A stretch of DNA of 64,000 bases from APNM01 sp040361335 (GTDB lineage: Bacteria; Pseudomonadota; Gammaproteobacteria; Nevskiales; Salinisphaeraceae), in contig NZ_APNM01000005.1 in the NCBI RefSeq assembly GCF_040361335.1, positions 124,001-188,000 on the forward strand, written 5' to 3'. This document shows positions 54,782 through 63,193 of the stretch, piece by piece; within the stretch, counting starts at the first letter, position 1, and each line of letters begins with the position of its first letter. The translations under genes were made by a program, and so were the position numbers. The notes below the pieces were generated by a model. It searched no databases, was not told the DNA's origin, and saw only the letters and a list, made by a program, of their open reading frames with translations.

Positions 54782-54848
54782 GGTCACCCTTTCTGTTTCC
54801 CGGCGGGACGATACCCGAAGCGAAGCGCGGCATTATGCCAGAACGAGT

Positions 54849-54922
54849 GTGATTCGTGATTGGTGATTGGTGATTCGTCAAGACACCCCTGCGCCAATCA
54901 CCAATCACTAGTCACCAATCAC
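54849..54922. repeat. inverted-repeat element (GTGATTGGTGATT word family)
   Basis: The left arm (54849-54878) iterates GTGATTCGTGATTGGTGATT. The right arm (54894-54922) is the complement CCAATCACCAATCACTAGTC with one irregular word. The spacer is 15 bp. The right arm overlaps tgt and encodes its last residues and stop. Confidence 0.85.
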
Positions 54923-55999
54923 GGCCCCTCGGGCAAAGGCTTCGAACCGGTCCTCGGCGATCGCGGCCCGGATGTCGCGCATAAGCCGCAGATAGAAATG
55001 CAAATTGTGCCAAGTGTGCAGGCGCGCGGCGAGGATCTCGCCACAGCGGTAGAGATGGTGCAGATAGGCCCGGCTATAGTTGCGGCAGACATAGCAATCG
55101 CAGGCCGGATCCAGCGGGCCGGTATCGTGACGGTGGGCGGCGTGCTTGATCTTGATCGTGCCCTCGGAGGTGAACAGGTAACCGTTGCGGGCGTTGCGGG
55201 TCGGCAGCACGCAATCGAACATGTCCACGCCCGCGGCCACGGCCGCCACGATGTCGGCGGGCGTGCCCACCCCCATCAGGTAGCGCGGGGCGTCGGCCGG
55301 CGCCAGCGGCATCACCGTGTCCAGCACCAGCGCCTTGTCGTCCCAGGATTCGCCCACCGACACCCCGCCGATGGCATAGCCGTCGAAGCCGATCTCCAGC
55401 AGCCGCTCCATGGATTCGCGCCGCAGCGCCGGGTAGACGCTGCCCTGGTTGATCCCGAACAGGGCGTTCTCCGAGTCGCCGTGGGCCTCGCGGCAGCGCG
55501 CCGCCCAGCGCATCGAGCGACGCATCGACTCGGCCGCCTCGTGCTCGGGCACCGGGTAGTCGGTGCATTCGTCCAGCACCATGACCACATCGGAATTCAG
55601 CGCATGCTGGACCTCGACCGCCCGCTCGGGGGTCAGGAAATGCTTGCTGCCGTCGATCGGCGAGCGGAACTCGGCGCCCTCCTCCGTCAGCTTGCGCATC
55701 GGCGACAGGCTCCACACCTGGAAGCCGCCGGAGTCGGTCAGGATCGGCCGCTCCCAGTGCATGAACCCGTGCAGGCCGCCGTGGGCGGCGATCACCTCGG
55801 TGCCCGGCCGCAGCATCAGGTGATAGGTGTTGCCGAGCACGATGTCGGCGCCGAGATCCCGCAGTTCCTCGGGCAGCATGCCCTTCACCGTGCCGTAGGT
55901 CCCCACCGGCATGAACGCCGGTGTCTCGACCGTGCCGTGCGGCAGGTGCAGGCGCCCGCGCCGGGCGCGATCGCTGGTGGCGAGGAGTTCGAAGCGCAT
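54908..55999 (-). CDS. tgt: queuine tRNA-ribosyltransferase
   Basis: This 363-aa TIM-barrel enzyme inserts preQ1 at the wobble base of certain tRNAs. It has TDSGGFQVWSLS, the catalytic region FDCVLPTRNARNG and a zinc site CDCYVCRNYSRAYLHHLYRC (CxCxxC...H). The standard length is kept, but its last four residues and stop codon (VIGD then TAG) are encoded by a GTGATT-type repeat arm. It heads the yajC-secDF group. Confidence 0.95.
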   Translation of the reverse strand: MRFELLATSDRARRGRLHLPHGTVETPAFMPVGTYGTVKGMLPEELRDLGADIVLGNTYHLMLRPGTEVIAAHGGLHGFMHWERPILTDSGGFQVWSLSPMRKLTEEGAEFRSPIDGSKHFLTPERAVEVQHALNSDVVMVLDECTDYPVPEHEAAESMRRSMRWAARCREAHGDSENALFGINQGSVYPALRRESMERLLEIGFDGYAIGGVSVGESWDDKALVLDTVMPLAPADAPRYLMGVGTPADIVAAVAAGVDMFDCVLPTRNARNGYLFTSEGTIKIKHAAHRHDTGPLDPACDCYVCRNYSRAYLHHLYRCGEILAARLHTWHNLHFYLRLMRDIRAAIAEDRFEAFARGAVIGD

Positions 56000-56049
56000 G
56001 GGCGCGGGAGTGTAGCCGCGCCGGCCGCCGCCGTCGATTGGCCGCCGTG

Positions 56050-56079
56050 TTAGAGATACGGCGCCGAGCCGGCTATAAT
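56050..56079 (+). promoter_or_regulatory. promoter of tRNA-Leu
   Basis: A perfect TATAAT (56074-56079) lies 11 bp before the tRNA, with TTAGAG 18 bp further upstream as a weak -35. Confidence 0.7.
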
Positions 56080-56089
56080 GCGCCGCCCT

Positions 56090-56176
56090 GCCCGGGTGGC
56101 GGAACTGGTAGACGCGTCGGACTCAAAATCCGATGGTAGAAATACCGTGTGGGTTCGAGTCCCACCCCGGGCACCA
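56090..56176 (+). tRNA. tRNA-Leu(CAA)
   Basis: This 87-nt gene forms a full cloverleaf with acceptor GCCCGGG/CCCGGGC, a long variable arm (TGGTAGAAATACCG) as in leucine tRNAs, anticodon loop CTCAAAA (anticodon CAA, reading UUG), T-arm GTGGG-TTCGAGT-CCCAC and encoded CCA. Confidence 0.97.
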
Positions 56177-56187
56177 AAACCGGGGTG

Positions 56188-56270
56188 CGAGTTGCTTGGC
56201 GCCTCCCTGCGCCAAGCCCTTCGGGCACCGCCGTTCGCGCCGATCCGCTGTCCCCGGATCGGGCGAGTCC
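56188..56270 (+). repeat. multi-hairpin element after tRNA-Leu, same layout as the tRNA-Arg insert
   Basis: The element begins CGAGTTG and ends CGAGTCC. It has a CTTGGCGC/GCGCCAAG hairpin, then GCCCTTCGGGC, then a GATCCG/CGGATC hairpin. The order and words match the insert in tRNA-Arg at 26308-26383. The rest of 56271-56390 shows no gene. Confidence 0.6.
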
Positions 56271-56390
56271 CGCTGCAATCACCCTCCGACCCCGCCAAGG
56301 GCGGCCGTCCCGGGCTATCCCTCTCCATGGAACCTTTCGCCGTTGCCCTGCGTGTTCCCCATGTAAGGCCAACGTAAAAGGAGCATAACG

Positions 56391-57449
56391 ATGCTAGGTA
56401 TTGGGAAGCGTTTCGCGGTCGGGACCGTGGGAGCCCTCGCGGCTGTCATGCTGGCGGGCTGCGGGGGCAGCAGCGGGGGCGGCGACTCGTCGAGCGACAC
56501 GGGCACGGCCTCGTTCTCGGCCACTGACGCGCCCGTGGACAGTCTCGCGCGGGTGGACGTGACCTTCGGGTCGATCGCACTGAAGCCGGCCGACGGCCCG
56601 ATGGAGACCTATGAGTTCGACCAGCCGGTGACAATCGACCTGCTGTCGCTGACCGGCGAGGAATCGGCCACGATCCTGGGCGATACCGAGGTCCCGGCCG
56701 GCGAATACAGCTTCGTGCGTCTGTTCGTGCTCGGCGGCACCGCCAACGGTTCGGAGGTCGAGGAAGACGGCGGCGGCGTATTCGATCTCTATATCCCCGG
56801 TCAGCAGAACCGTCCGGAACAGAGCCAGGGCCAGCCGCGCTTCCTGCAGCTCAACGCCGCCGACGACCAGCTCGTGGTGCCCGCGGGCGGCAACGTCGAC
56901 TTCACCATCGATTTCGACCTGCGCAAGGCCCTGACCAAGCCGGAGAACCAGGAGGCGTATTACCTGCTGCGCCCGGCCCTGCGTCTGGTTAACAATGTCG
57001 AGGTGGACACCATCCAGGGCGAGGTCAGCCCGGAGCTGACGCTGGCGGAGAACTGCACCACCCCCGCCGAGACCGGCAATGCCGTCTATCTCTACGAGGG
57101 ATTCGACCAGACGCCGGGCGATGTGAATGTGACCGCCTCGACGGGCAACGAGCAGGACGATCCCCAGCCCGACCACGACACGGACGACTCCGACGGCGAC
57201 ACCACCGAGGTGAACCCCGTCACCACGGCGACCGTCTCGCAACAGGACGAGGACACGATGCTGGAGTACACCATCGGCTTCGTGGCCGAGGGTGACTACA
57301 CCATCGCCTTTACCTGCGAGGCGGACCGCGACATGTCCGAGACCGACGAGGACATGATCTTCGAGCAGCCGACCAACGTCACCGTGGACGCGGACGACGA
57401 TCCCGAGGTCGTGAACTTCGAGACCGTCGCCGAGGAACCGGCCACCTGA
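56391..57449 (+). CDS. DUF4382 lipoprotein
   Basis: This 352-aa lipoprotein (lipobox VMLAGC, Cys24, followed by a Gly/Ser linker) has the DUF4382 pattern FSATDAPVDSLARVDVTFGS, YEFDQPVTIDLLSLTGEESA, VPAGEYSFVRLFVLG and VVPAGGNVDFTIDFDLRKAL. It is highly acidic near the end (QPDHDTDDSDGDTTEVNP). The function of the family is unknown; many are exported and repeat-rich. It is convergent with a TPR/beta-barrel gene. Confidence 0.85.
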   Translation: MLGIGKRFAVGTVGALAAVMLAGCGGSSGGGDSSSDTGTASFSATDAPVDSLARVDVTFGSIALKPADGPMETYEFDQPVTIDLLSLTGEESATILGDTEVPAGEYSFVRLFVLGGTANGSEVEEDGGGVFDLYIPGQQNRPEQSQGQPRFLQLNAADDQLVVPAGGNVDFTIDFDLRKALTKPENQEAYYLLRPALRLVNNVEVDTIQGEVSPELTLAENCTTPAETGNAVYLYEGFDQTPGDVNVTASTGNEQDDPQPDHDTDDSDGDTTEVNPVTTATVSQQDEDTMLEYTIGFVAEGDYTIAFTCEADRDMSETDEDMIFEQPTNVTVDADDDPEVVNFETVAEEPAT

Positions 57450-57463
57450 GGCCGGTCCGACAC

Positions 57464-57503
57464 GGCATCCGGGGCGGCACGCGTGCGCGCCGCCCCGGAT
57501 GCC
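57464..57503 (+). terminator. long GC hairpin after the DUF4382 gene
   Basis: A 15-bp perfect stem (GGCATCCGGGGCGGC with its complement) starts 14 bp after the stop. There is no T-run, so it may stabilise the 3' end. The region 57504-57608 holds no gene. Confidence 0.5.
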
Positions 57504-57608
57504 CCCTTCACGTACGTCTGCATCGAATTGACGCCGCGCAGGAGAGCGAGACCGCCGAGGTGAACTTTCTCCCAGCGGCACCTGATAAAAACCGTGCTAG
57601 GGCTTTCA

Positions 57609-57632
57609 GGCGGGCTAAGGCCCGCCTTTTTT
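57609..57632 (+). terminator. intrinsic terminator
   Basis: GGCGGGC-TAAG-GCCCGCC is followed by six Ts. It ends transcription from the left, 160 bp after the DUF4382 stop and 22 bp before the convergent barrel gene. Confidence 0.88.
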
Positions 57633-57653
57633 ATGGGCGCCCGATTCGGCCGC

Positions 57654-58949
57654 TCAGAAAGAAGCGCCCAGCGACAGCCGGACGTCGGTACGCTCGTAGT
57701 CGTAGCGGTCGAAGTTGGAGTCGTTGTCCCAGTGGGTGGCCTCCAACCGCGCGGTCCAGCGCTCGGTCAGCGGACGCGACAGGCCCAGCCGGAATTCGAC
57801 GCGGTCGTCCTCGCGCTCGTCCAGGACAGCATCTTCCCGGATCTCCGGATCGGTATACAGACTCACCCGGTAAGCCACCCCGGCCCGGCCCGCGAAACCG
57901 CCGCCCAGCGGTCGGCGTACGCCGGCACCGATCTCGTGGCGCCAGGGTGAGACGCTGAAGAAGTCGCCGCCCTCGGACAGGTCGTCCCGGTCGTTGTACT
58001 CGAGGCGATAACGCAGCGACCAGGACCAGGGACCGGCATCGCCCCGGAGCCCCGCGCGTGGCGAGACGCGCCAGCCGTCGAGATAGGCGTAGCGGTCACC
58101 GCCCGCGATACGCTCGCCCTCGAGCGCCAGCGCCAGGCGCCGTCCGTCCCCCAGACGATACCGGCGAGCGACCCGGACACCGACGCTGTCCTGGAGCGTA
58201 TCGTCGCCGAGCCGGATATGACCCGCCTCGACGCGGTAGCGCCAACCGTGGGTCCGGTACACGCCCAGACCGGCCCGCAGCGAGGTGATGTCCTCGCTGT
58301 CGAGATCGGGATGGGACTCGTTGTAGGCGTGACCGCGCAGCCGCAGGCCGTCGTCCCAGTCGCCGGCGAGCAGGTATTGTCCGGCGGCGAAGACCCCGGC
58401 CACGGCGTCCCCCTCGCGCCCGGCCTGCAACACCTCGTCACCCTCGTTGCCGGCCAGACGCGGATTGCTGTCGTAGCCGGCGAAGCCCTCGATGTAGAAG
58501 GAATGGCGCCGTGGCAACCCGTCCAGCGCCGCGGCCGCCAGGTCGCGGAGCTTGTCCGTGCGTGCGGTGTCGTAGGCCTCGCGGAATCGCGCCCGCGCGG
58601 CGGCCGAACGCCCCTCGGTCCGGGCCACCAGACCCAGGTTGTAGAGACTGATCGCCCGCAAGGGCGCCGATTCCGACGATGTCAGGAAGGCCTCGCGCGC
58701 GGCCGGGTAGCGGCCCAGCCGATAGCGGGCCACACCGATATTGAAATACAGAGTCGCGGAATTCTTGCCGTGGTCGCGCGCGTCCCGGAAATGCCGCAGG
58801 GCCCGGACGTAATCCGAGTCGCGCGCGGCCGCGATGCCGGCACGATAGGCCGCATCCGCCGACCCTTGATCGGCGGATGCGCCGGACGCCAGCAGGCACA
58901 GGCCGGCGATCCAGGCGAGCGGGCCCGGGCTAGCGAAGGATCCGGGCAT
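57654..58949 (-). CDS. TPR plus outer-membrane beta-barrel protein (Slam-like layout)
   Basis: This 431-aa protein has a signal peptide (LAWIAGLCLLASGASA), two or three TPRs (YVRALRHFRDARDHGKNSAT, YFNIGVARYRLGRYPAAREA, ISLYNLGLVARTEGRSAAAR; residues ~45-130) and a C-terminal barrel of strand pairs from HSFYIEGFAGYDSNPRL (~150) to the terminal RLSLGASF with final Phe. Slam (DUF560) proteins, which move lipoproteins to the surface, share this architecture. That match is by layout only. Its convergent neighbour is a DUF4382 lipoprotein. Confidence 0.7.
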   Translation of the reverse strand: MPGSFASPGPLAWIAGLCLLASGASADQGSADAAYRAGIAAARDSDYVRALRHFRDARDHGKNSATLYFNIGVARYRLGRYPAAREAFLTSSESAPLRAISLYNLGLVARTEGRSAAARARFREAYDTARTDKLRDLAAAALDGLPRRHSFYIEGFAGYDSNPRLAGNEGDEVLQAGREGDAVAGVFAAGQYLLAGDWDDGLRLRGHAYNESHPDLDSEDITSLRAGLGVYRTHGWRYRVEAGHIRLGDDTLQDSVGVRVARRYRLGDGRRLALALEGERIAGGDRYAYLDGWRVSPRAGLRGDAGPWSWSLRYRLEYNDRDDLSEGGDFFSVSPWRHEIGAGVRRPLGGGFAGRAGVAYRVSLYTDPEIREDAVLDEREDDRVEFRLGLSRPLTERWTARLEATHWDNDSNFDRYDYERTDVRLSLGASF

Positions 58950-58999
58950 ACGCTAGCGCGGGGCCGTCGTCGGACGGCCGACCAGTGACGGTCGCACGT

Positions 59000-59407
59000 T
59001 CAGGAGCCGCCGGGCGTGCCGGACGGGGGACCGCCGGCCTCGGGCGGACCCGCGTTCTCGGGCCGTCCGGCACCCTCGCGCCCGAGCTGACGGCCGTTCT
59101 CGCGGGCCTGCTCGGCCGCCTCCCGGCCGGGAACATCCGGGGGCGGGCCCCCTGCCTCCTTGCCGGGGCCGGCGGCATCCGGACGCGCGGGGGCGCGCTC
59201 GGGCAATCGCAACTCGTTGACGACATCGGCCTCGCTCGACGGTTCCTCGTCCTCGATGACCGACATCGTAACGCCCATGTCCGATTCCGGCTGCGCCAGC
59301 GCCGGCCCTACCGCCACCGACAGCAACAGGGCCACGGCGACGCGCGCACGCGCCGACAGGCAGCCCGGTGGATTGCTACGCCTGGGTTTCCGGACTCGAT
59401 CTGGCAT
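59000..59407 (-). CDS. exported Pro/Gly/Glu-rich protein in an ECF sigma operon
   Basis: This 135-aa protein has a signal sequence (VAVALLLSVAVGPALAQ) and then a low-complexity mature part with EDEEPSSEADVV, followed by GRENAGPPEAGGPPSGTP-like runs rich in Pro, Gly, Glu and Arg. No domain is recognised. The ATG at 59407 has GGAGG seven bases upstream and lies 16 bp after the anti-sigma gene, so it is part of the sigma operon. It could be the sensed or controlled surface component, but that is inference. Confidence 0.65.
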   Translation of the reverse strand: MPDRVRKPRRSNPPGCLSARARVAVALLLSVAVGPALAQPESDMGVTMSVIEDEEPSSEADVVNELRLPERAPARPDAAGPGKEAGGPPPDVPGREAAEQARENGRQLGREGAGRPENAGPPEAGGPPSGTPGGS

Positions 59408-59423
59408 GGGCATGCCTCCCATT

Positions 59424-60101
59424 CTACGCCCGCGACGCACGGGCGGCGGCGAGCCGGGTCGTCGGGTTCGTGTGCCGACGGCCGTGGTCGGGGGTCACGC
59501 TATCGAGCCGCAACCGCAATTCGCGGCTCTTGCCGCCGTGCTCGATACGCGCGACCAGTTCGCCGCTACCCGCGCGACGGGCGTGCAGCGGCAGGCGCAG
59601 GCGATTCTCGCCCGCGCTCAGGTCGGTCCGCCAGCTCAGGCGGCGCTCGTGGGGATAGCCCTGGAGCTCGACATGTTCGGGCAGAACCAGGGTCAGGGTG
59701 ACGCCGTCCAGACGCTTCTCGGAAGCCAGGGACAGCGACACGGTCTTGTCGCCGTCCACGACCAGGCGCACCGCCGCCGGGTCGCCGGCGCCGACCGGCG
59801 CCTGGCGGCCGAGCCAGGGCAGCGCGGCAATGGCCAGCACGACCGTGGCGGCCACGGCGGCGGCCCGCCACCCGCGCGACGGGGCCGGCGCCGCGCCCCG
59901 GACGAGACGCTCGGTGAGCCGCGGAGGCGGCTCGGGCGCGGGCAGGCCGCCCAAGGCCTCGGTGAGCAGGCGATAGTCGCGCTCGATGGCGGCACAGCGC
60001 GGGCAGGCGGCGGCATGGTCGCGCAGACGCGCGGCCTCGGCCGCGGGCAACGCCCCGTCCAGCCAGTCCTGTACCCGTTCCCTGAAATCGTCGCATCGCA
60101 T
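59424..60101 (-). CDS. anti-sigma factor with zinc-finger and one transmembrane helix
   Basis: This 225-aa protein has the zf-HC2/anti-sigma zinc site RDHAAACPRCAAI (His-x3-Cys-x2-Cys, ~residues 30-40) in the cytoplasmic N-terminus, a transmembrane helix (AAVAATVVLAIAALPWLG, ~80-97) and a periplasmic beta domain. This is typical of RsrA/ChrR-like or RseA-like anti-sigma factors that hold an ECF sigma factor. The start at 60101 has an AAGG site; the earlier ATG at 60116 is less likely. It lies 36 bp after the sigma gene. Confidence 0.85.
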   Translation of the reverse strand: MRCDDFRERVQDWLDGALPAAEAARLRDHAAACPRCAAIERDYRLLTEALGGLPAPEPPPRLTERLVRGAAPAPSRGWRAAAVAATVVLAIAALPWLGRQAPVGAGDPAAVRLVVDGDKTVSLSLASEKRLDGVTLTLVLPEHVELQGYPHERRLSWRTDLSAGENRLRLPLHARRAGSGELVARIEHGGKSRELRLRLDSVTPDHGRRHTNPTTRLAAARASRA

Positions 60102-60137
60102 GGCTTCACCTTCCATGTAGGGACACGCGCGAACGCG

Positions 60138-60704
60138 TCAAAGGGTTCCATCCGAGAGCAGCCCCCGCAACTCGCGCCGGGCGCGGTGCAGCCGGGATTT
60201 GACCGTGCCCTCGGCCGCGCCGGTGATGGCGGCGATCTCGGCAAGACGGTAGCCCTCGACATCGTGCAGGATCACGGCAATGCGCTGCGCCTCCGGCAAC
60301 CGTGCGAGGGCGCGGGTCAGGCGCTCGCCCAGGGCGCCGCGTTCATGCAGGGCCTCCGGGGCCAGTCCGGGATCGTCGGGATGATCGGCAACCGGGTCGG
60401 CATCGTCGTCATTGGCGGCGAGTTCGCCGACGGGGACGGGCCGCCGGCCGCGCCGGCGGCGGTCGTCCAGGTAGAGCCGGTACAGGACACGGCTCAGCCA
60501 GATCTCCGGCCGGTCGAGGCGCGCGATCTCGTCGGCGCGGTCGTACAGACGCACGACCAGATCCTGGAGCAGGTCCTCGGCGTCCGCCTCCTGGCCGGTC
60601 AGCCGGTAGGCCAAGCGATAGAGCGCCGGCATCGCGGGCCGCAGGACCCGCACCAGGGCGTCGCGCCGGCGGCCGTGCCGCCAGATGTCGAGTATTCCGG
60701 CCAT
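60138..60704 (-). CDS. ECF-family RNA polymerase sigma factor
   Basis: This 188-aa sigma70-family factor has region 2 (LAYRLTGQEADAEDLLQDLV and RPEIWLSRVLYRLYLDDRRR) and region 4 (LPEAQRIAVILHDVEGYRLA, then EIAAITGAAEGTVKSRLHRA). It lacks regions 1 and 3, as ECF factors do. It is followed by its anti-sigma factor and an exported protein, forming a three-gene signal-response operon. The regulon and signal are unknown. Confidence 0.9.
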   Translation of the reverse strand: MAGILDIWRHGRRRDALVRVLRPAMPALYRLAYRLTGQEADAEDLLQDLVVRLYDRADEIARLDRPEIWLSRVLYRLYLDDRRRRGRRPVPVGELAANDDDADPVADHPDDPGLAPEALHERGALGERLTRALARLPEAQRIAVILHDVEGYRLAEIAAITGAAEGTVKSRLHRARRELRGLLSDGTL

Positions 60705-60806
60705 GGCGCGATTACGGCCGGAAACCGCCCCCCGTTGCAAGGGGCGGCATGGCGCGCGGCCCGCGCCGTCCGGCCCGTCCCGGGGCCGGACGGCATATCG
60801 GCCGGG

Positions 60807-63086
60807 CTACGCGGCCCGTCGGCGCAGGTCCCTGGCGGCCTCGACCATGTTCTCCAGCGCCGGAACCACCTCGTCCCAGTTCCGGGTCTTGAGGCCGCAG
60901 TCCGGGTTCACCCAGAGACGCTCGGCCGGGATGCGCTCGGCCGCCTTGGTCATGAGGGTGATCACCTGGTCCCGGGGCGGGATGTTGGGCGAATGGATGT
61001 CGTACACCCCCGGCCCGATCTCGTTGGGGTACTGGAATCGGTCGAAGACGTCCAGCAGTTCCATGTTGGAGCGCGAGGTCTCGATGGTGATCACGTCCGC
61101 GTCCATGTGCGCGATGGACTCGATGATATCGTTGAACTCCGAGTAACACATGTGGGTGTGGATCTGGGTCTCGTCGCGTACCCCGTTGGCCGTGATCCGG
61201 AAGCATTCGACCGCCCAGTCCAGGTAGTCCTGCCACTGGGAACGCCGCAGGGGCAGACCCTCGCGCAGCGCGGCCTCGTCGATCTGGATGACGTCGACAC
61301 CGGCGGCCTCCAGGTCCAGCACCTCCTCGCGGATCGCCAGGGCGAGCTGCTTGCAGCTCTCGCTGCGCGACTGATCGTCACGCACGAAGGACCAGTTGAG
61401 CATGGTGACCGGCCCGGTGAGCATACCCTTGACCGGCTTGTCGGTCAGCGACTGGGCGTACTTGATCCAAGCCACGGTCATCGGATACGGGCGCTTGATG
61501 TCGCCGAACAGGATCGGTGGCTTCACGCAGCGCGAGCCGAAGGACTGCACCCAACCGTGCTGGCTGAACACGTAGCCCTCGAGCTGTTCCCCGAAGTACT
61601 CCACCATGTCGTTGCGTTCGGGCTCGCCATGCACCAGCACGTCCAGGCCCAGCGCCTCCTGCTCGCGGATGGAGCGCTCGATCTCGGCCTGCATGCGGGT
61701 GACATATTCCGCCCGCGACAGGTCGCCCTTCTTGTGGGCGAGGCGCGCCTTGCGGATTTCCTTGGTCTGCGGGAAGGAGCCGATCGTGGTGGTCGGATAC
61801 GCCGGCAGCGTCAGGTGGGCGTGTTGCTTGGCGGCGCGCTCGGCGTACGGGCTGCGGCGCTTGCCCATGTCGGGCGTGATCGCGTGCACGGCCTGCTTGA
61901 CGCCGGGATCGTCCACACGCGCCGACGCCCGCCGGCTGGCGATGGCCTCGGCGTTGCGCGCCAGCGGCTGCGCGACGGCGTCCCGGCCTTCGTTGAGCGC
62001 CTTGGCCAGCACCTCGATCTCGCCCAGCTTCTGCAGGGCGAAGGCCAGCCAGCTCTTGATCTCGGGATCCATCTTCTTCTCGCTGTTCAGGTCCACCGGG
62101 ACATGCAGCAGCGAGCAGGACGGCGCCAGCCACAGGCACTCGCCGAGCTTGTCCGCAAGCGGCTCCAGCCAGTCCAGCAGCCCGGCCAGATCGGCCTTCC
62201 AGACGTTGCGGCCGTCGATCACGCCCAGCGACAGCACCTTGTCCGCCGGCAGCGCCGCGACGATGGCCTCGACCTCGTCGCGGGCCTTGACGGCGTCCAC
62301 GTGCAGGCCGGCCACGGGCAGGCCGCAGGCCAGATCGATATTGTCGCGCAACTGGCCGAAATAGCTGGTCACCAGCAGCTTGGGCGCGACGCCGGACAGG
62401 GCGTCGTACGCGGTCCGGAGCGCCCGCTTCCAGTCGTCGTCGAGGTCGTGGACCAGTACCGGCTCGTCCACCTGGACCCATTCGACGCCCTTCTCGCCGA
62501 GCGCGTCCAGCAGCTCGCGATAGACCGGCAGCAGACGCTCCAGCAGCGCCAGCCGGTCGCTGCCGTCGCCGGCCTTGGCCAGCCAGAGATAGGTGACCGG
62601 CCCCACGAGCACGGGCTTGGGCGTCACGCCTTCGGCGCGCGCCTCGTCGATCCGTGCCAGGAGCTCGCCGGCATCGAGCGCGAAGCGGGTATCCGCCGAA
62701 ACCTCCGGCACGATGTAGTGGTAATTGGTATCGAACCACTTGGTCATCTCGCCGGCGCGCACGGCGTTGCGGTCGTCGTCGCCGGCGGAGCGTCCGCGGG
62801 CCACCCGGAAACTGTTGTCCAGCCGGTCGCCGTCCAGACCGGCGACCCGCTCGGGCACGTTGCCCAGCATGAAGCTCATGTCCAGCACGTGATCGTAGAA
62901 CGAGAAGTCGCCCACCGGGACGTAGTCGAGCTGCGACTGGCTGCGCCAGTTCTGCCGGCGCAGGGCCGCCCCCTTGGACAGCAACTCGTCGGCACTGGAT
63001 TCGCCCTTCCAGTAGGCCTCTTCCGCGAACTTGAGCTCACGCTTGCCGCCGATCCGCGGGAAGCCGAGATTGTGCGTCACCGCCAT
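60807..63086 (-). CDS. metE: cobalamin-independent methionine synthase
   Basis: This 759-aa MetE transfers a methyl group from 5-methyltetrahydrofolate polyglutamate to homocysteine. It has NLGFPRIGGKRELKFA at the N-terminus. The C-terminal catalytic zinc site is THMCYSEFND (His and Cys) with a later Cys in WVNPDCGLKTR. TIGSFPQTKEIR marks the second half. Two adjacent ATGs start the frame; the second, 6 bases from GAGG, is preferred. It is divergent from metR with an AT-rich 106-bp control region. Confidence 0.97.
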   Translation of the reverse strand: MAVTHNLGFPRIGGKRELKFAEEAYWKGESSADELLSKGAALRRQNWRSQSQLDYVPVGDFSFYDHVLDMSFMLGNVPERVAGLDGDRLDNSFRVARGRSAGDDDRNAVRAGEMTKWFDTNYHYIVPEVSADTRFALDAGELLARIDEARAEGVTPKPVLVGPVTYLWLAKAGDGSDRLALLERLLPVYRELLDALGEKGVEWVQVDEPVLVHDLDDDWKRALRTAYDALSGVAPKLLVTSYFGQLRDNIDLACGLPVAGLHVDAVKARDEVEAIVAALPADKVLSLGVIDGRNVWKADLAGLLDWLEPLADKLGECLWLAPSCSLLHVPVDLNSEKKMDPEIKSWLAFALQKLGEIEVLAKALNEGRDAVAQPLARNAEAIASRRASARVDDPGVKQAVHAITPDMGKRRSPYAERAAKQHAHLTLPAYPTTTIGSFPQTKEIRKARLAHKKGDLSRAEYVTRMQAEIERSIREQEALGLDVLVHGEPERNDMVEYFGEQLEGYVFSQHGWVQSFGSRCVKPPILFGDIKRPYPMTVAWIKYAQSLTDKPVKGMLTGPVTMLNWSFVRDDQSRSESCKQLALAIREEVLDLEAAGVDVIQIDEAALREGLPLRRSQWQDYLDWAVECFRITANGVRDETQIHTHMCYSEFNDIIESIAHMDADVITIETSRSNMELLDVFDRFQYPNEIGPGVYDIHSPNIPPRDQVITLMTKAAERIPAERLWVNPDCGLKTRNWDEVVPALENMVEAARDLRRRAA

Positions 63087-63134
63087 CATTCACCTCGTGG
63101 TCGTTGGCTTCGGTGCGGGCAGTCTATGGCGGCC

Positions 63135-63193
63135 ATTCCATGAATAAAAATGTTATGTTTTTATCTATCAATCAATTTAATTCATGTATTGAA
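63135..63193. promoter_or_regulatory. AT-rich metE/metR control region with LysR-type boxes
   Basis: This ~60-bp AT-rich stretch contains three interrupted palindromes: ATTCCATGAAT (63135-63145), TCAATTTAATTCA (63172-63184, one mismatch from the MetR pattern TGAA-N5-TTCA read on the other strand) and TTCATGTATTGAA (63181-63193, reversed arms). These are candidate MetR sites for metE activation and metR autoregulation. Confidence 0.7.

Noticed and set aside
57504..57608. A riboswitch-like sequence (GGAGAGCGAGACCGCCGAGG) before the intrinsic terminator
   Set aside because: It has some look of a glycine aptamer but lacks the conserved core and the following gene is on the opposite strand.
59160..63143. 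A 1,327-codon open frame on the plus strand
   Set aside because: It is antisense to metE and the sigma operon, which have full domain matches; long spurious frames are expected at this GC. Its translation is His/Gly/Arg/Ala/Gln-rich with no domain.
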